A stretch of DNA of 44,653 nucleotides, taken from Lachnospiraceae bacterium. Lineage in GTDB: Bacteria > Bacillota > Clostridia > Lachnospirales > Lachnospiraceae. Of the stretch, positions 32,459-42,001 are shown one piece after another. Each line of letters opens with the position of its first letter. Within the stretch, counting starts at the first letter, position 1. A program made the position numbers and the translations under genes. Below the pieces are notes generated by a model, which was not told the DNA's origin, made no database searches, and saw only the letters and a program-made list of their open reading frames with translations. Location: assembly GCA_015057635.1 (NCBI GenBank), contig SVEB01000072.1, forward strand, positions 1 through 44,653, written 5' to 3'.

Positions 32459-34693
32459 ATGCAGAGGCTTCGGAGATTAATGGAGAAGGATTTAGTTGCG
32501 CATTTTTGGATTTCATATCTGCTTGTACTGACTTTGCCGGTTATGATAATTTTTATCGGTATTTTAGCTGCTTTCTGGAGTATATCCGCAGATATCAGAG
32601 AATCAAACCTGACGAAGATGGAGCACAGCATACAGCTGATTGACAATAATCTGAGCTCTTTACACAGCATGGCAGTTCAGGGGACAAGTTCTACATCGGT
32701 GAAGACAGTTGCAACATTTAGTCAGGTGGAACGGGATAATATTTTAAAATATAAGGATGGCATTGATATACTGTCAACTATCTTATTGTATGAAAATCAA
32801 GGTGTTGGCTTTATTAGTGAGTCGTATTTATATTTTAATAAATCGCAGTATTGTTTTTATGAAGGAGCTCTTTATAAACCGAATATTTTTGAACGCTATC
32901 TGGAAAAATGGAGCATCGATAAAGAGGAGTGGCTTGATAAAATCGTGAATAAAAGCCAGATTATTGCACAGTTTGCCGCAACGGATGGTAAGCTGCATTA
33001 TACGATGCCGATCAATGTGAAGGATGGACAGAATGACGGTATGCTTGTGTTTTTACTGAATACTGATGAATTGATGACCTATTTTGATTTTGCGAAGGAA
33101 TATGGAGAAGGTGCACTTTACGTAGCAGATAAGAATGATAGGATTCTATTTGGCTATGATTCGAATCTTGAAGATGAGAAAAATATTACACAGCAGGAGT
33201 TTGAACAGACGATTTCGCAGTGTAAGAAGAGCCTGCTTTTGACATATACGTCCGAAAAGAATGGATGGACTTATTACGTACTGCTTCCGAATCATGCAAT
33301 AGCGGGGAAGATGCTTGGATTTAGCATAACCTTGATCTTGCTATGCGTTGTGACGTTAGGCGGCTGTATGTATCTTTCTTTGCATCAGGCGAATAAGTTA
33401 GGAAGGCCGATTGACCATCTGTTTGATTTATTGAGTCATGATCAGAAGAACGCAGATGTTGTAAAGAGCACAGAAAAACTTGGTGAGATCGTGATGGAGA
33501 TTGTAAGCTCGAATAAGGAACTGCTTGAGGAGATTGAAGAAAGCAAGCCGCTTTTAAGAAAAGCATTTTTTCATGATCTTTTAACTCTGGATGTGACAAG
33601 TACGAAAGAGATGTATTACCTTGCTGAAAATGCAGGAATTCATATAAACTCAGATGGATTCTGGGTTATTTCCAGCCGGCTGTTTTCCAATAATGATGTA
33701 TATGATGTGGATGAGCAGACGCTTGAGGACGTGAAGGTTATTATTCGGACACTGCAAAGGCATATCGGGGAATATTTAGAGGAAAATGTATGGTTTTATC
33801 AGAGAAATTATCTATCCATGCTTATTCTGATCGCCGGAGAAAGCAGGGAGAAGGTGATGAAAATGATAGAGGAGACATATGCGTGGCTTCTTACTGAATA
33901 TTCAACAGAGTCCGTATGGGGGATAAGCAACAAGTGTGATAATATCATGAATATATGGAAGGGATCGGAAGAGGCGGAATCGGCCAGAAAATGTTGTGAT
34001 GCCGGGCGGCAGATCGTGGAGTATTCTGCCAGCGTGAATGAAAAGCATGTCTTTTATTTTCCGGAAATGGCGGAAGAAAAGCTTCGCAATTATCTGAAGG
34101 CAGGAGACTTAAATGCCATAAAAGAGGTATTACATATTTTAAAACAGGAAAATCTGAAAAATCGGAAACTTACCAGAAATGGCTTTATCAAGCTGAATCA
34201 GCAGATTTGTGATCTTATTTCTTCGGTTAAGAAAAATGAACAGGAGAGCATGCCTTATATCATGAGGCTGAATCAGACAATCATCGAGAATGAACACATA
34301 TCGGGAGAAGCTTATTTTAGCTGCCTTGTAGAAATCGTGACGGATATCTGTGCAGATCTAAAGCAGGTAAAGGGACAAAAAAGAAACCAGCTCATTGATA
34401 GTATCAAACAGTATATTAATGAAAATTATACGAATCCGGATTTAGGACTGGCATCTATCAGCATTCATTTTGGGATTTCGGAAGGATATGTGTCATTATT
34501 GTTTAAAGAACAGACCCAGATTGGTTTTTCGGATTACATGGAGAAAATCCGAATGGATAAAGCCGTAGAATTACTAAGCGAGAACAGTTCCAACATTGAA
34601 GGGATTGCGACGATGGTGGGCTATAACAGCGTACAGTCGTTTCGACGTGCATTCAAAAGAGTGTATGGCGTAAGTCCCAAAAATTATAGATAA
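32459..34693 (+). CDS. Membrane-sensor AraC-family regulator of the sugar ABC operon
   Basis: 744 residues. TM1 (about 18-45) is followed by a Cache-like extracellular sensor (about 46-280), TM2 (about 282-305), a long cytoplasmic linker with a degenerate cyclase-like region (about 365-520), and a C-terminal AraC HTH domain (about 640-744, with ISIHFGISEGYVSLLFKEQT and IATMVGYNSVQSFRRAFKRV). This single-protein sensor/regulator type (YesN-like without separate kinase) typically sits next to oligosaccharide ABC importers, as it does here. An AAGGAGG ribosome site precedes the ATG. It has its own terminator, so it is transcribed separately from the importer. Confidence 0.92.
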   Translation: MQRLRRLMEKDLVAHFWISYLLVLTLPVMIIFIGILAAFWSISADIRESNLTKMEHSIQLIDNNLSSLHSMAVQGTSSTSVKTVATFSQVERDNILKYKDGIDILSTILLYENQGVGFISESYLYFNKSQYCFYEGALYKPNIFERYLEKWSIDKEEWLDKIVNKSQIIAQFAATDGKLHYTMPINVKDGQNDGMLVFLLNTDELMTYFDFAKEYGEGALYVADKNDRILFGYDSNLEDEKNITQQEFEQTISQCKKSLLLTYTSEKNGWTYYVLLPNHAIAGKMLGFSITLILLCVVTLGGCMYLSLHQANKLGRPIDHLFDLLSHDQKNADVVKSTEKLGEIVMEIVSSNKELLEEIEESKPLLRKAFFHDLLTLDVTSTKEMYYLAENAGIHINSDGFWVISSRLFSNNDVYDVDEQTLEDVKVIIRTLQRHIGEYLEENVWFYQRNYLSMLILIAGESREKVMKMIEETYAWLLTEYSTESVWGISNKCDNIMNIWKGSEEAESARKCCDAGRQIVEYSASVNEKHVFYFPEMAEEKLRNYLKAGDLNAIKEVLHILKQENLKNRKLTRNGFIKLNQQICDLISSVKKNEQESMPYIMRLNQTIIENEHISGEAYFSCLVEIVTDICADLKQVKGQKRNQLIDSIKQYINENYTNPDLGLASISIHFGISEGYVSLLFKEQTQIGFSDYMEKIRMDKAVELLSENSSNIEGIATMVGYNSVQSFRRAFKRVYGVSPKNYR

Positions 34694-34694
34694 T

Positions 34695-34743
34695 AAAAAA
34701 GGAACAATTCTTATACAGATACCATGAGAATTGTTCCTTTTTG
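34695..34743 (+). terminator. Terminator after the AraC-type sensor gene
   Basis: AAAAAAGGAACAATTCTTA (34695-34713) pairs with TGAGAATTGTTCCTTTTT (34725-34742) around an 11-base loop. Confidence 0.9.
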
Positions 34744-34904
34744 GTTGCGGGAGTTTAGGAAAAGTATCGGATTGATGGAACATTTTTGAGGAAATAAGAA
34801 GTGTTTCTTGTTTCTAATTCCTGCAGCTGATAGGATGGCCTCAGGAAGTGAATGTAAGACGGGAAAGCAAGAGGTTCACTTTACTAGAAGGAGGAGGTCA
34901 TGTC

Positions 34905-35837
34905 ATGAAAGGGCATAAGACGGTTGCCGCGGGAAAAGGCAAACCACTTTTAACGCGTATGTATAAATATCGTTATATGTATGCTATGTATCTGCCGGTT
35001 TTTATTGTATTCGTTATTTTCAGTTATATACCCATGGTTGGTATTCTAATTAGTTTCACGAAGTATACGCCGTTTACAAAAACACCGGAGTGGGTAGGGT
35101 TTGAGAATTTCAAGACATTATTTGCAAGTGATATTTTCTGGAGAGCGGTCAAGAATACGATTTTAATCAGCTCGGTAAACATTATTTTAAGCATTACGAC
35201 CTGTGTTGGACTGGCACTGCTGATCGATGAGGTCAAATCCGTATGGTTTCGAAAAGTTGTCCAGTCCATTCTTTACATACCGCATTTCATTTCCTGGGTA
35301 GTTGTAGCATCTATCTTTACGGTATTGTTATCTCCTCAGGACGGATTTATCAACGGCATATTAGAGTATTTCGGAAAAGACCCCGTTTACTTCTTAGCGG
35401 ATAACGCATGGTGGAGGCCTTGCTTATGGGTGATCGACAGGTGGAAAGGAATCGGCTGGGGAACCATTATCTATATTGCGGCCTTAACTGCTGTGGATCC
35501 TGAAATGCATGAGGCAGCTACGATTGATGGTGCAAACCGTATCCAGCGCATCAGACATATTACGTTACCTACCATCGCGCCGACGATTCTTGTTGTATTT
35601 ATTATGGATTTAGCAAAGATCTTAAATATCTTTGAATCTGTGTGGGTACTGCAGAATTCTGCTGTACTAGGGGCATCCGATGTTATCGGTACTTATGTAT
35701 ATCGTATTGGTATCACGAATGCACAGTATGGTTTGTCCGCAGCAGCCGGTTTATTTAAGTCTGTTATATCCGTTACGCTTGTGACGATCGCAAATCGTGC
35801 CAGCAGGAAAATCAGAGGGGAGGGAATTTTATCATGA
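34905..35837 (+). CDS. Sugar ABC transporter permease, LplB type
   Basis: First membrane subunit of a carbohydrate (CUT1) importer, about 310 residues with six helices. The ATPase-contact EAA loop is EAATIDGANRIQRIRHITLP. Nearby signatures are WVGFENFKTLF and YIPHFISWVVVASIF, as in LplB-type permeases. The ATG at 34905 follows GGAGGAGG; the frame extends to 34848 but without a site. It overlaps the next permease by 4 bases. As is usual for CUT1 operons, no dedicated ATPase is present; a shared MsmX-type ATPase elsewhere is expected. Confidence 0.93.
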   Translation: MKGHKTVAAGKGKPLLTRMYKYRYMYAMYLPVFIVFVIFSYIPMVGILISFTKYTPFTKTPEWVGFENFKTLFASDIFWRAVKNTILISSVNIILSITTCVGLALLIDEVKSVWFRKVVQSILYIPHFISWVVVASIFTVLLSPQDGFINGILEYFGKDPVYFLADNAWWRPCLWVIDRWKGIGWGTIIYIAALTAVDPEMHEAATIDGANRIQRIRHITLPTIAPTILVVFIMDLAKILNIFESVWVLQNSAVLGASDVIGTYVYRIGITNAQYGLSAAAGLFKSVISVTLVTIANRASRKIRGEGILS

Positions 35838-36694
35838 AAGAGAAATTATCATGGAAAAAAGGACGTCGTGCAAGAACGGTATTTGTCATATTCAATTATA
35901 CTTTTATTACGATTTTATGTATCGCAATGGTTATTCCCCTTCTTAAGGTATTTGTGGATTCTGTGGATCCAACAACCTATGGAATCCGTTTATTTCCGAA
36001 GAAAATTGATTTCCAGGCATACAAGCAGATTCTCAGCAAATCCTCGTTATATCAGCCGTTATGGGTATCTGTTTATACAACCATTATGGCGACTGGGATC
36101 GGCCTGCTGCTAACAACATTAGCGGGATTTGTTGTCATCCAGAAGGATATGCCAGGACATAAATTCATTGTAAACAGCATCATGCTAACGATGTTATTTT
36201 CAGGAGGAATGATTCCTACCTATATCACAATTAAGAATTTAGGTCTGATGAACAATATCCTGACAGTTGTGCTCCCGGCTTCCTTAAGTGCGTACAACAT
36301 CATTTTAATGAAGAGCTTCTTTGAAGGGATTCCATCCACTTTATATGAGGCAGCAGAACTAGACGGAGCGACGCCGATGGGGATTTTTAGTAAGATCGTA
36401 CTGCCATTATCAAAGCCGGCTCTGGCATCCATCGGTCTGTTTATTTCAGTCGGCATGTGGAACAGCTATATGAATTTCGTTCTGTATATTACAGATGCGA
36501 ATAAGAAGAACTTTCAGGTTAAAGTACGGGACCTAATCCTGAATGACGGATTATCCGGAACAAGTATTGAAGTGTCAGAAGATATGCTAAAGAACGCAAT
36601 GGTTATTATTGTTGTATTCCCATTTTTGATTATTTATCCTTTCTTGCAGAAGTATTTCGTAAAGGGGGTTACAATCGGGGCAGTGAAAGGGTAG
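35834..36694 (+). CDS. Sugar ABC transporter permease, YtcP/LplC type
   Basis: Second membrane subunit, 286 residues with six helices and EAA loop EAAELDGATPMGIFSKIVLP. The N-terminal FNYTFITILCIAMVIPLLKV and the C-terminal IYPFLQKYFVKGVTIGAVKG are diagnostic of YtcP/LplC-type permeases, which pair with LplB-type subunits for oligo- or uronosaccharides. It starts inside the end of the first permease gene (4-base overlap). The lipoprotein gene follows after 32 bases. Confidence 0.93.
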   Translation: MKEKLSWKKGRRARTVFVIFNYTFITILCIAMVIPLLKVFVDSVDPTTYGIRLFPKKIDFQAYKQILSKSSLYQPLWVSVYTTIMATGIGLLLTTLAGFVVIQKDMPGHKFIVNSIMLTMLFSGGMIPTYITIKNLGLMNNILTVVLPASLSAYNIILMKSFFEGIPSTLYEAAELDGATPMGIFSKIVLPLSKPALASIGLFISVGMWNSYMNFVLYITDANKKNFQVKVRDLILNDGLSGTSIEVSEDMLKNAMVIIVVFPFLIIYPFLQKYFVKGVTIGAVKG

Positions 36695-36726
36695 AAATAA
36701 AAATAATATCATAAAGGAGAAGAGTG

Positions 36727-38238
36727 ATGAAAACGAGAAAGGCATTAAGTATTCTATTATCAGCAGGAATGGTGTTAAGCCTGTGTTCATGCGGTACATC
36801 CAAAACAGCAGATGCAAATGCAACAGCAGGCACGCCGACAACATCGGAGGCTAAGACAGAGGAAAAGGCAGCAGTTACGAAGGAAGCAGAAAAAGAGGAA
36901 GTTGCAAAGCCAGCATCCATCAGCTGGTGGACGCATTCGGGCTTAAATGAAGAAGATTATGTAAAAGAATGGGATGCAAAGTATGAAGAGATGACAGGGG
37001 TTAAGTTAGAGCATACGCAGGTATCCAATAATGAATATTATGAGCTATTAGAGATCGCATTTGCTTCCGGGACGGAACCGAATGTATTCGATCTTAGTGC
37101 AGATACCAAGCTCGCATATTATGCCAGCCAGGGCGGTATTGCAGATTTAACAGATTTAGTGAAGGAATCCGGTATCTATGATTTAGTATCACCGGATATC
37201 TGGGAATCCGTTTCTGTAGAAGGAAGAATCTATGGTATCCCTGCAGAGATGCCTTCCGGTGCGATTACTTATGTAAGAGCAGACTGGCTCAAACAGCTGA
37301 ATATGGAAGTGCCAAAGAATTATGACGAGTTTCTTGCAATGCTTCGTGCATTTAAGAATGACATTCCGGAATGTAAGGTTCCATTAACGGTTCCAGGATT
37401 TAAATCATCTCAGAACTTACCGGAATTTTTCTGGGAGGCAACACCGGATATCACCTATGTGGATGGCAAATGGGTAGATGGCATGGCTGAAGAGAACATG
37501 GCAGGTGCAATGCAGCGTCTGCAGGATGCTTATGCAGAAGGTCTAATTGATTTAGAGGCAGTTACGAACACAACAAGCGCATGCCGTGATAAATGGTATG
37601 CAGGTGAAGTCGGCGTATTCAATTACTGGGCTGGTAAATGGGGCAATACATTACAGAACCGTTTACAGGAAAACTTCCCGGATGCATCCTTAGTCGGCAT
37701 TGATGCCATTGAGGAAACTTATTATCGTTATGCCGGATTCAATGCATACTGCATCAGCGGCAGACTTTCGGAAGAAGAAGTGAAACAGGTATTTACCTAT
37801 TTCCTTAACTTCGCATTTGATGGTGCCGAAGGACAAAGATTATTTTACTGTGGTGTAGACGGATGCCATTGTGATGTTGCAGCAGATGGAACGATCACAT
37901 ACCGCAACATGCGTTCTAATGCAGAGAATACATTCCAGTCCGTATGGGGAACTCCTTGGCTTGCAGTTGTGCCTTTCACAGAACCAGACAAAGTGCCACA
38001 GCCAGAAGAGATGGTAACAATCACACTGGCAACACTGCAGAAGACTGGCACTTATAAGCCAACGATGCCGGTTTCTCAGACTTATAATATGATTGTTTCC
38101 GATCTTATCGCTATTCGTGATGAAACAATCGCTCAGATTGTAATGGGCAAAGTATCCGTGCAGGATGGGCTTGAAAGCTATAAGAAACAGGCACAGTCAC
38201 TTGGAATGGAACAGGCGCTTGCGGAGATGAATCAGTAG
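36727..38238 (+). CDS. Extracellular sugar-binding lipoprotein (LipO/LplA type)
   Basis: Substrate-binding protein of the importer, 503 residues. Signal peptide with lipobox SLCSC (Cys22), a Thr/Ala/Glu-rich linker, then the type-1 periplasmic-binding fold starting ISWWTHSG. Typical segments are YYELLEIAFASGTEPNVFDL, YGIPAEMPSGAITYVRADWL and VFNYWAGKWG. The length near 500 agrees with LplA/YtcQ-type binders of larger sugars. ATG 36727 is 6 bases after AGGAGA; the GTG at 36724 would add one residue. The ligand is unknown; no glycoside hydrolase is in the window to hint at it. Confidence 0.92.
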   Translation: MKTRKALSILLSAGMVLSLCSCGTSKTADANATAGTPTTSEAKTEEKAAVTKEAEKEEVAKPASISWWTHSGLNEEDYVKEWDAKYEEMTGVKLEHTQVSNNEYYELLEIAFASGTEPNVFDLSADTKLAYYASQGGIADLTDLVKESGIYDLVSPDIWESVSVEGRIYGIPAEMPSGAITYVRADWLKQLNMEVPKNYDEFLAMLRAFKNDIPECKVPLTVPGFKSSQNLPEFFWEATPDITYVDGKWVDGMAEENMAGAMQRLQDAYAEGLIDLEAVTNTTSACRDKWYAGEVGVFNYWAGKWGNTLQNRLQENFPDASLVGIDAIEETYYRYAGFNAYCISGRLSEEEVKQVFTYFLNFAFDGAEGQRLFYCGVDGCHCDVAADGTITYRNMRSNAENTFQSVWGTPWLAVVPFTEPDKVPQPEEMVTITLATLQKTGTYKPTMPVSQTYNMIVSDLIAIRDETIAQIVMGKVSVQDGLESYKKQAQSLGMEQALAEMNQ

Positions 38239-38279
38239 GGAAATTAAAAAGAAAGATACGTTGTCCGGTATCCTTGGAA

Positions 38280-38312
38280 TCAGGAGAGCATGGCCATGCT
38301 CTCCTGAGCTTT
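38280..38312 (+). terminator. 28-bp perfect palindrome after the sugar importer
   Basis: TCAGGAGAGCATGG (38280-38293) is directly followed by its reverse complement (38294-38307) without a spacer, then GCTTTAAG. It is a strong hairpin with a weak U-tract, probably the operon terminator. Its core AGCATGGCCATGCT recurs in the terminator at 38561. Confidence 0.7.
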
Positions 38313-38348
38313 AAGCAGAGATAGAATGCATGCATGGAAAAATAAGGG

Positions 38349-38377
38349 TTGACATATTTATGAAAATACGTTATTCT
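38349..38377 (+). promoter_or_regulatory. Orphan sigma-A promoter
   Basis: TTGACA (38349-38354) and TATTCT (38372-38377) have a 17-bp spacer. It has no normal gene behind it; the expected start is near 38384. Confidence 0.65.
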
Positions 38378-38383
38378 TGACCT

Positions 38384-38588
38384 AAATAAAAAAGCGGAGG
38401 TGTCTGTTTGTTAAGTGTTTATGTAAAGAAGATTGCAAAATAAATAGTTGCAAAGGTGTTAGATTACGCTAGTAGTCTGCCCTTTTGTCGGCGATGTTAT
38501 TGCTGACGGATCTGCCTTACATAATGCTTCATAACTTTCCGTATATCGTGATGAATATAGAAAGCATGGCTGTATGGCCATGCTTTTT
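38384..38588 (+). ncRNA. Candidate small structured transcript of about 205 nt
   Basis: It lies between an orphan promoter and a clean terminator. A GCGGAGG ribosome-like site (38393-38400) precedes a TTG-started frame of 11 codons (from 38409, peptide LSVYVKKIAK), so it may encode a leader-size peptide. Downstream are hairpins GTCGGC-loop-GCTGAC (about 38488-38508) and CTTTC..TATAT / ATATA.GAAAG (about 38535-38564), then the terminator. I recognise no RNA family. Alternatives: remnant of a lost gene, or leader of the downstream ABC operon. Confidence 0.4.
38561..38588 (+). terminator. Terminator of the candidate small transcript
   Basis: AAAGCATGGC (38561-38570) pairs with GCCATGCTTT (38577-38586) around TGTATG, followed by a T-run. 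The next 200 bases up to the ABC gene hold nothing I can identify. Confidence 0.85.
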
Positions 38589-38793
38589 TTATGCAATAAA
38601 AGTATCCAATAAAAAGCTTTTGTGATTGAATACGCAGTCCGGAGTTTGGATGTAAATAATGTGATATCGTTTGGAGTCTTTTGCTTACGGAGTTTTAAGT
38701 GGAATAGCCAGTTATTATGTGCGGGGATAGAAGGGAATATCTATGGCGTAATCTTGAAATGTATGTTTTCGATTTGATAAAGGAGGATATCAC

Positions 38794-39780
38794 ATGAACG
38801 TGATAGAGACAAAGGATTTAACCAAGACATATAAGAGATTTAAGAAAAAAGAAGGTCTTCGCGGAAGTCTTGAAGGACTATGGAAGAGAGAGTATGAGGA
38901 AAAGACGGCGGTTAGTCATATGGATCTTGAGATTGCCAAAGGAGAATTTGTAGGATTGATTGGTCCAAATGGTGCCGGAAAGACGACCTTGATTAAAATG
39001 TTAACTGGAATTATAGCCCCTACGAGTGGCAGCATCGATGTGCTGGGGTTCTACCCAAATGACTTAAAGAATAAATTTAAGGAGCAGTATGCGGTTGTGA
39101 TGGGACAGAAGAGCCAGCTGTTTTTTGAACTGACGGTAAATGATACTTTACGATTGTTTAAGGAGATCTACGGGATATCCGAACAGGTATACCAGAAGAA
39201 TAAGGAGTTCTATACGGAATTATTTGATGTGAAAGGGCTGATGGATGTGCAGGTTAGGACATTATCTTTGGGTGAGCGAATGAAGATGGAGCTGATCGTC
39301 GCACTTTTACATAATCCGCAGATTCTGTTTTTGGATGAACCGACGATCGGCTTAGATGCGATCGCGGCCAAACAGATGCGGCGGTTTTTAAAAGAAGTAA
39401 ATGAAGAGAAGGGAACCACAATTCTTCTGACATCGCATTATATGGAGGATATTAAGTCACTTTGTGAACGTTCCATTGTGATTAATCATGGAGCAAAGAT
39501 TTATGATGGGAATACACAGGAGCTGTTTCACAAGTATCAGCGGAATAAGAAGCTTACGGTATCATTTGAAAAGCCGGTTGATGATTTTGAGATGCCGGAA
39601 GGAGCAGTGATATTGGAGGAAAGCCCGATGAAAAAGGTATTTCGCATTAACCTAGAGACTGTAAATGCAACCATGCATGACATAATGAGATACGAACCGA
39701 TCGATATTACAATTGAAGAGGATGAGATCGGGACGGTAGTAGAGCGTATTTATCAGGAAGGAAGTGTGAAGCATGCGTAA
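38794..39780 (+). CDS. ABC-2-type exporter ATP-binding protein
   Basis: 328-residue ATPase of the NatA/DrrA-like group with Walker A GPNGAGKTT, signature TLSLGERMKMELIVALLH, Walker B ILFLDEPTIGLD, and switch His in LTSHYMED. A C-terminal extension (about 245-328) follows, as in the ATPase partners of DUF990-type permeases. The N-terminal YKRFKKKEGLRGSLEGLWKR is a hallmark of this subgroup. AAAGGAGGA precedes the ATG. It overlaps the next gene by 8 bases. The substrate is unknown. Confidence 0.92.
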   Translation: MNVIETKDLTKTYKRFKKKEGLRGSLEGLWKREYEEKTAVSHMDLEIAKGEFVGLIGPNGAGKTTLIKMLTGIIAPTSGSIDVLGFYPNDLKNKFKEQYAVVMGQKSQLFFELTVNDTLRLFKEIYGISEQVYQKNKEFYTELFDVKGLMDVQVRTLSLGERMKMELIVALLHNPQILFLDEPTIGLDAIAAKQMRRFLKEVNEEKGTTILLTSHYMEDIKSLCERSIVINHGAKIYDGNTQELFHKYQRNKKLTVSFEKPVDDFEMPEGAVILEESPMKKVFRINLETVNATMHDIMRYEPIDITIEEDEIGTVVERIYQEGSVKHA

Positions 39781-40567
39781 GTACAGGGAAATCATAAGGA
39801 TTTATTTGAAGGCGCAGCTTGCATGGCGGGCGGATGCACTGTTTAATATGCTTTTTGTGCTTGCGAAGATTATGTTTGCTTACCTTTTATGGGGCATTAT
39901 CTATGACAATAGAAGCGAAGTGGCAGGTTTTACATTTCAGGGGATGCTCTCCTATTATCTGCTCAGTGCATTTTTATCTCAGATTGAGATGTCAAAGTGT
40001 ATCAGTGAGGAAATGACGGCACGCATCCGAAATGGAACATTTTCAAAGTATATGGTCGTTCCGGTCAATGTGCAGGGCTACTTTATGGCAATGGAAATGG
40101 GGAAGATCCTGTTTTATATTGGATTCGATGTTATCGCAGTATTGATATGGAAATGTCTGTTTCGTATCCAGTTTACATTTACGAAAAGTATTATGGTGGC
40201 TTTATGTGCTGTGATCATTATTTTACTGGGGATGATTTTTATGGCACAGCTTAATTATTATCTTGGAATTCTGACTTTGAAATATCAGGAGATCGGTACT
40301 TTTCTGATGATTAAGAACAATCTTGCTGCCTTGGTCACTGGATCGCTTGTGCCGCTTGCGCTATTTCCGGATGCTGTGCTAAAAATCATGAAATTCCTGC
40401 CGTTTTATTATGTGGTATATCTGCCATCCATGCTTTTAAGCGGAAAATGTGAGGGTGAGGCTGTATCTGGGATCGTTACGCTTATAATCTGGTGTGTGAT
40501 TATGGAGGCAGTCTTATCGATTACCTGGAAGTGTTATAGTAAAAAGTATGAAGGAGTGGGAATCTGA
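39773..40567 (+). CDS. ABC-2 permease, DUF990 type (first of pair)
   Basis: 264 residues and six membrane helices. It opens with a short amphipathic helix (KYREIIRIYLKAQLAWRAD), typical for this permease type, and has SKYMVVPVNVQGYFMAMEMG after the second helix as the coupling element. Overlaps at both ends (8 bases with the ATPase, one base with the next permease) show translational coupling of three subunits. Confidence 0.88.
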   Translation: MRKYREIIRIYLKAQLAWRADALFNMLFVLAKIMFAYLLWGIIYDNRSEVAGFTFQGMLSYYLLSAFLSQIEMSKCISEEMTARIRNGTFSKYMVVPVNVQGYFMAMEMGKILFYIGFDVIAVLIWKCLFRIQFTFTKSIMVALCAVIIILLGMIFMAQLNYYLGILTLKYQEIGTFLMIKNNLAALVTGSLVPLALFPDAVLKIMKFLPFYYVVYLPSMLLSGKCEGEAVSGIVTLIIWCVIMEAVLSITWKCYSKKYEGVGI

Positions 40568-41367
40568 TGAAACAGTTAAGAAGGAATATGCGAGTAGTAA
40601 AGGAACTGATTCGGCTTCGGTTTCAGAACCTGATGATGTTCCGTTTGGGATTCTTTGGCCCATTTTTTGTGGATGGAAGCCTGTTTTGCATTCAGATCCT
40701 TGTATTTCAGGCCGTTTATGCGAATGTGGAACGAATCGGCTCGTGGGAAAAAGGCGAGATGATGTTGTATATTGGAACATTTTCTCTGTTAAATGCAGTG
40801 AATATGATGATTTATTTCTTTGGGGTAAATGCGATTCCGTATAAGATTAAAAGCGGTGATATGGATTTGTATCTGACAAAGCCAATCAGTCCTTTGCTGC
40901 GCCTGTCGTTAGAGCAGGTGAATCCAGGGTCTGTTCCGCTTATTATCATGAGCATTCTGATTATTACATATGGAGTGCAGACAGCAGGAATACGAATCAG
41001 CCCAGGAAAGCTTGTTTGGTACCTGTTCTGGCTTGTGATTATGCAGGTGCTTTATTATGAGATGGAAGTTATCATCCGAGCGATATCATTCTACATTACT
41101 TCTGCTACAAGCTTTGTACAGTTAGAGGAGGCGGCATTGGGACTATGCATGCAGCTTCCGGGAATCGCATTTTATGGGATTTATAAAGTAATATTTTATG
41201 TTATCCTGCCGTACGGCATTATGGCGACAATTCCGGTGCAGAGCATTGCAGGGGAGATGACAGCGAAGACAGCCGTGTTTGGGATCGGCATTGTGTGCAT
41301 ATTTAGCGCAATTACGTATCTGATATGGATAAATGGGAAGAAACATTATAACAGCGCCAGCTCATAA
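40567..41367 (+). CDS. ABC-2 permease, DUF990 type (second of pair)
   Basis: 266 residues with six helices and the family pattern VKELIRLRFQNLMMFR, then KSGDMDLYLTKPISPLLRLS (the conserved 'G-lD-lL-kPis-l' coupling segment). It completes a heteromeric exporter with the two preceding genes. Related operons of two DUF990-type permeases plus one ATPase are common in Firmicutes, with mostly unknown substrates; daunorubicin- or lipid-type export is a frequent annotation but not shown. Confidence 0.9.
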   Translation: MKQLRRNMRVVKELIRLRFQNLMMFRLGFFGPFFVDGSLFCIQILVFQAVYANVERIGSWEKGEMMLYIGTFSLLNAVNMMIYFFGVNAIPYKIKSGDMDLYLTKPISPLLRLSLEQVNPGSVPLIIMSILIITYGVQTAGIRISPGKLVWYLFWLVIMQVLYYEMEVIIRAISFYITSATSFVQLEEAALGLCMQLPGIAFYGIYKVIFYVILPYGIMATIPVQSIAGEMTAKTAVFGIGIVCIFSAITYLIWINGKKHYNSASS

Positions 41368-41373
41368 AAGGAA

Positions 41374-41505
41374 AGACATAGCCGGACAATGTTTATCTGT
41401 GTATTTTTGGAGGATAATACTGGAAAATATTAGGTGTATCATTTATAATAAAGGATAAGTGAGAGCATTTGTTAGATTAAAATAGGTTTCATACTGGCTA
41501 TGTCT
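41374..41505 (+). repeat. 10-bp inverted repeat bracketing a small promoter region
   Basis: AGACATAGCC (41374-41383) is complementary to GGCTATGTCT (41496-41505), 112 bases apart. Between them are a possible promoter TGGAAA-17-TATAAT (41421-41449) and no gene. It could be a long-range stem in a leader or chance. Confidence 0.3.
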
Positions 41506-41526
41506 GCTTTAGGGTGAGGTAGGTAT

Positions 41527-41964
41527 ATGAGAAAACGTGATAAATTTGTACTTCTATTAACGGTAGCAGCAGTATTTTTGCTGATGCTTGGACTTTATCC
41601 ATTTCAAATGAAGAAAGAGAGCCTGGTAAGTGCAAAGACAAATGAGATCAGTAAAATTGTAGTGACGGAGTATCAGGGAGAAAGCGTGACTGTCAAGGCA
41701 CGAGAGCAGATTGAAAGAATTATTGATTATATTAATATGGCAGAGGTGGATTTTGATTCCTGGTTTCTGCTTAGAAGCAGCCACTGGGATTTAAGGGTAT
41801 CGATCTATGGAACGGACAGTGATGGAAAGTCTGTGATAAAGGACAATTTTTATATTACCTATGATGGTTTTGTATCAAAACATGATTTTATCTATGATCT
41901 AAGTGATTTTGACTATGATTATTTCCTAACGCTGGCAAGGAGCGGGGAGAAGGCAGAGGAATAG
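41527..41964 (+). CDS. Unrecognised membrane-anchored protein of 145 residues
   Basis: A basic N-terminus and one hydrophobic segment (about 7-26, no lipobox Cys) suggest an uncleaved anchor or signal peptide. The outer part is beta-strand-like (EISKIVVTEYQGESVTVK, RVSIYGTDSDGKSVIK) and rich in Asp/Tyr near the end (DLSDFDYDYFLTL). I do not recognise a family. GGTGAGG upstream of the ATG is a fair ribosome site. The GNAT gene follows 37 bases later. Confidence 0.65.
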   Translation: MRKRDKFVLLLTVAAVFLLMLGLYPFQMKKESLVSAKTNEISKIVVTEYQGESVTVKAREQIERIIDYINMAEVDFDSWFLLRSSHWDLRVSIYGTDSDGKSVIKDNFYITYDGFVSKHDFIYDLSDFDYDYFLTLARSGEKAEE

Positions 41965-42001
41965 GACAGGAAACATAAGAAAAGCAAAGGAGGAATACAA
42001 T

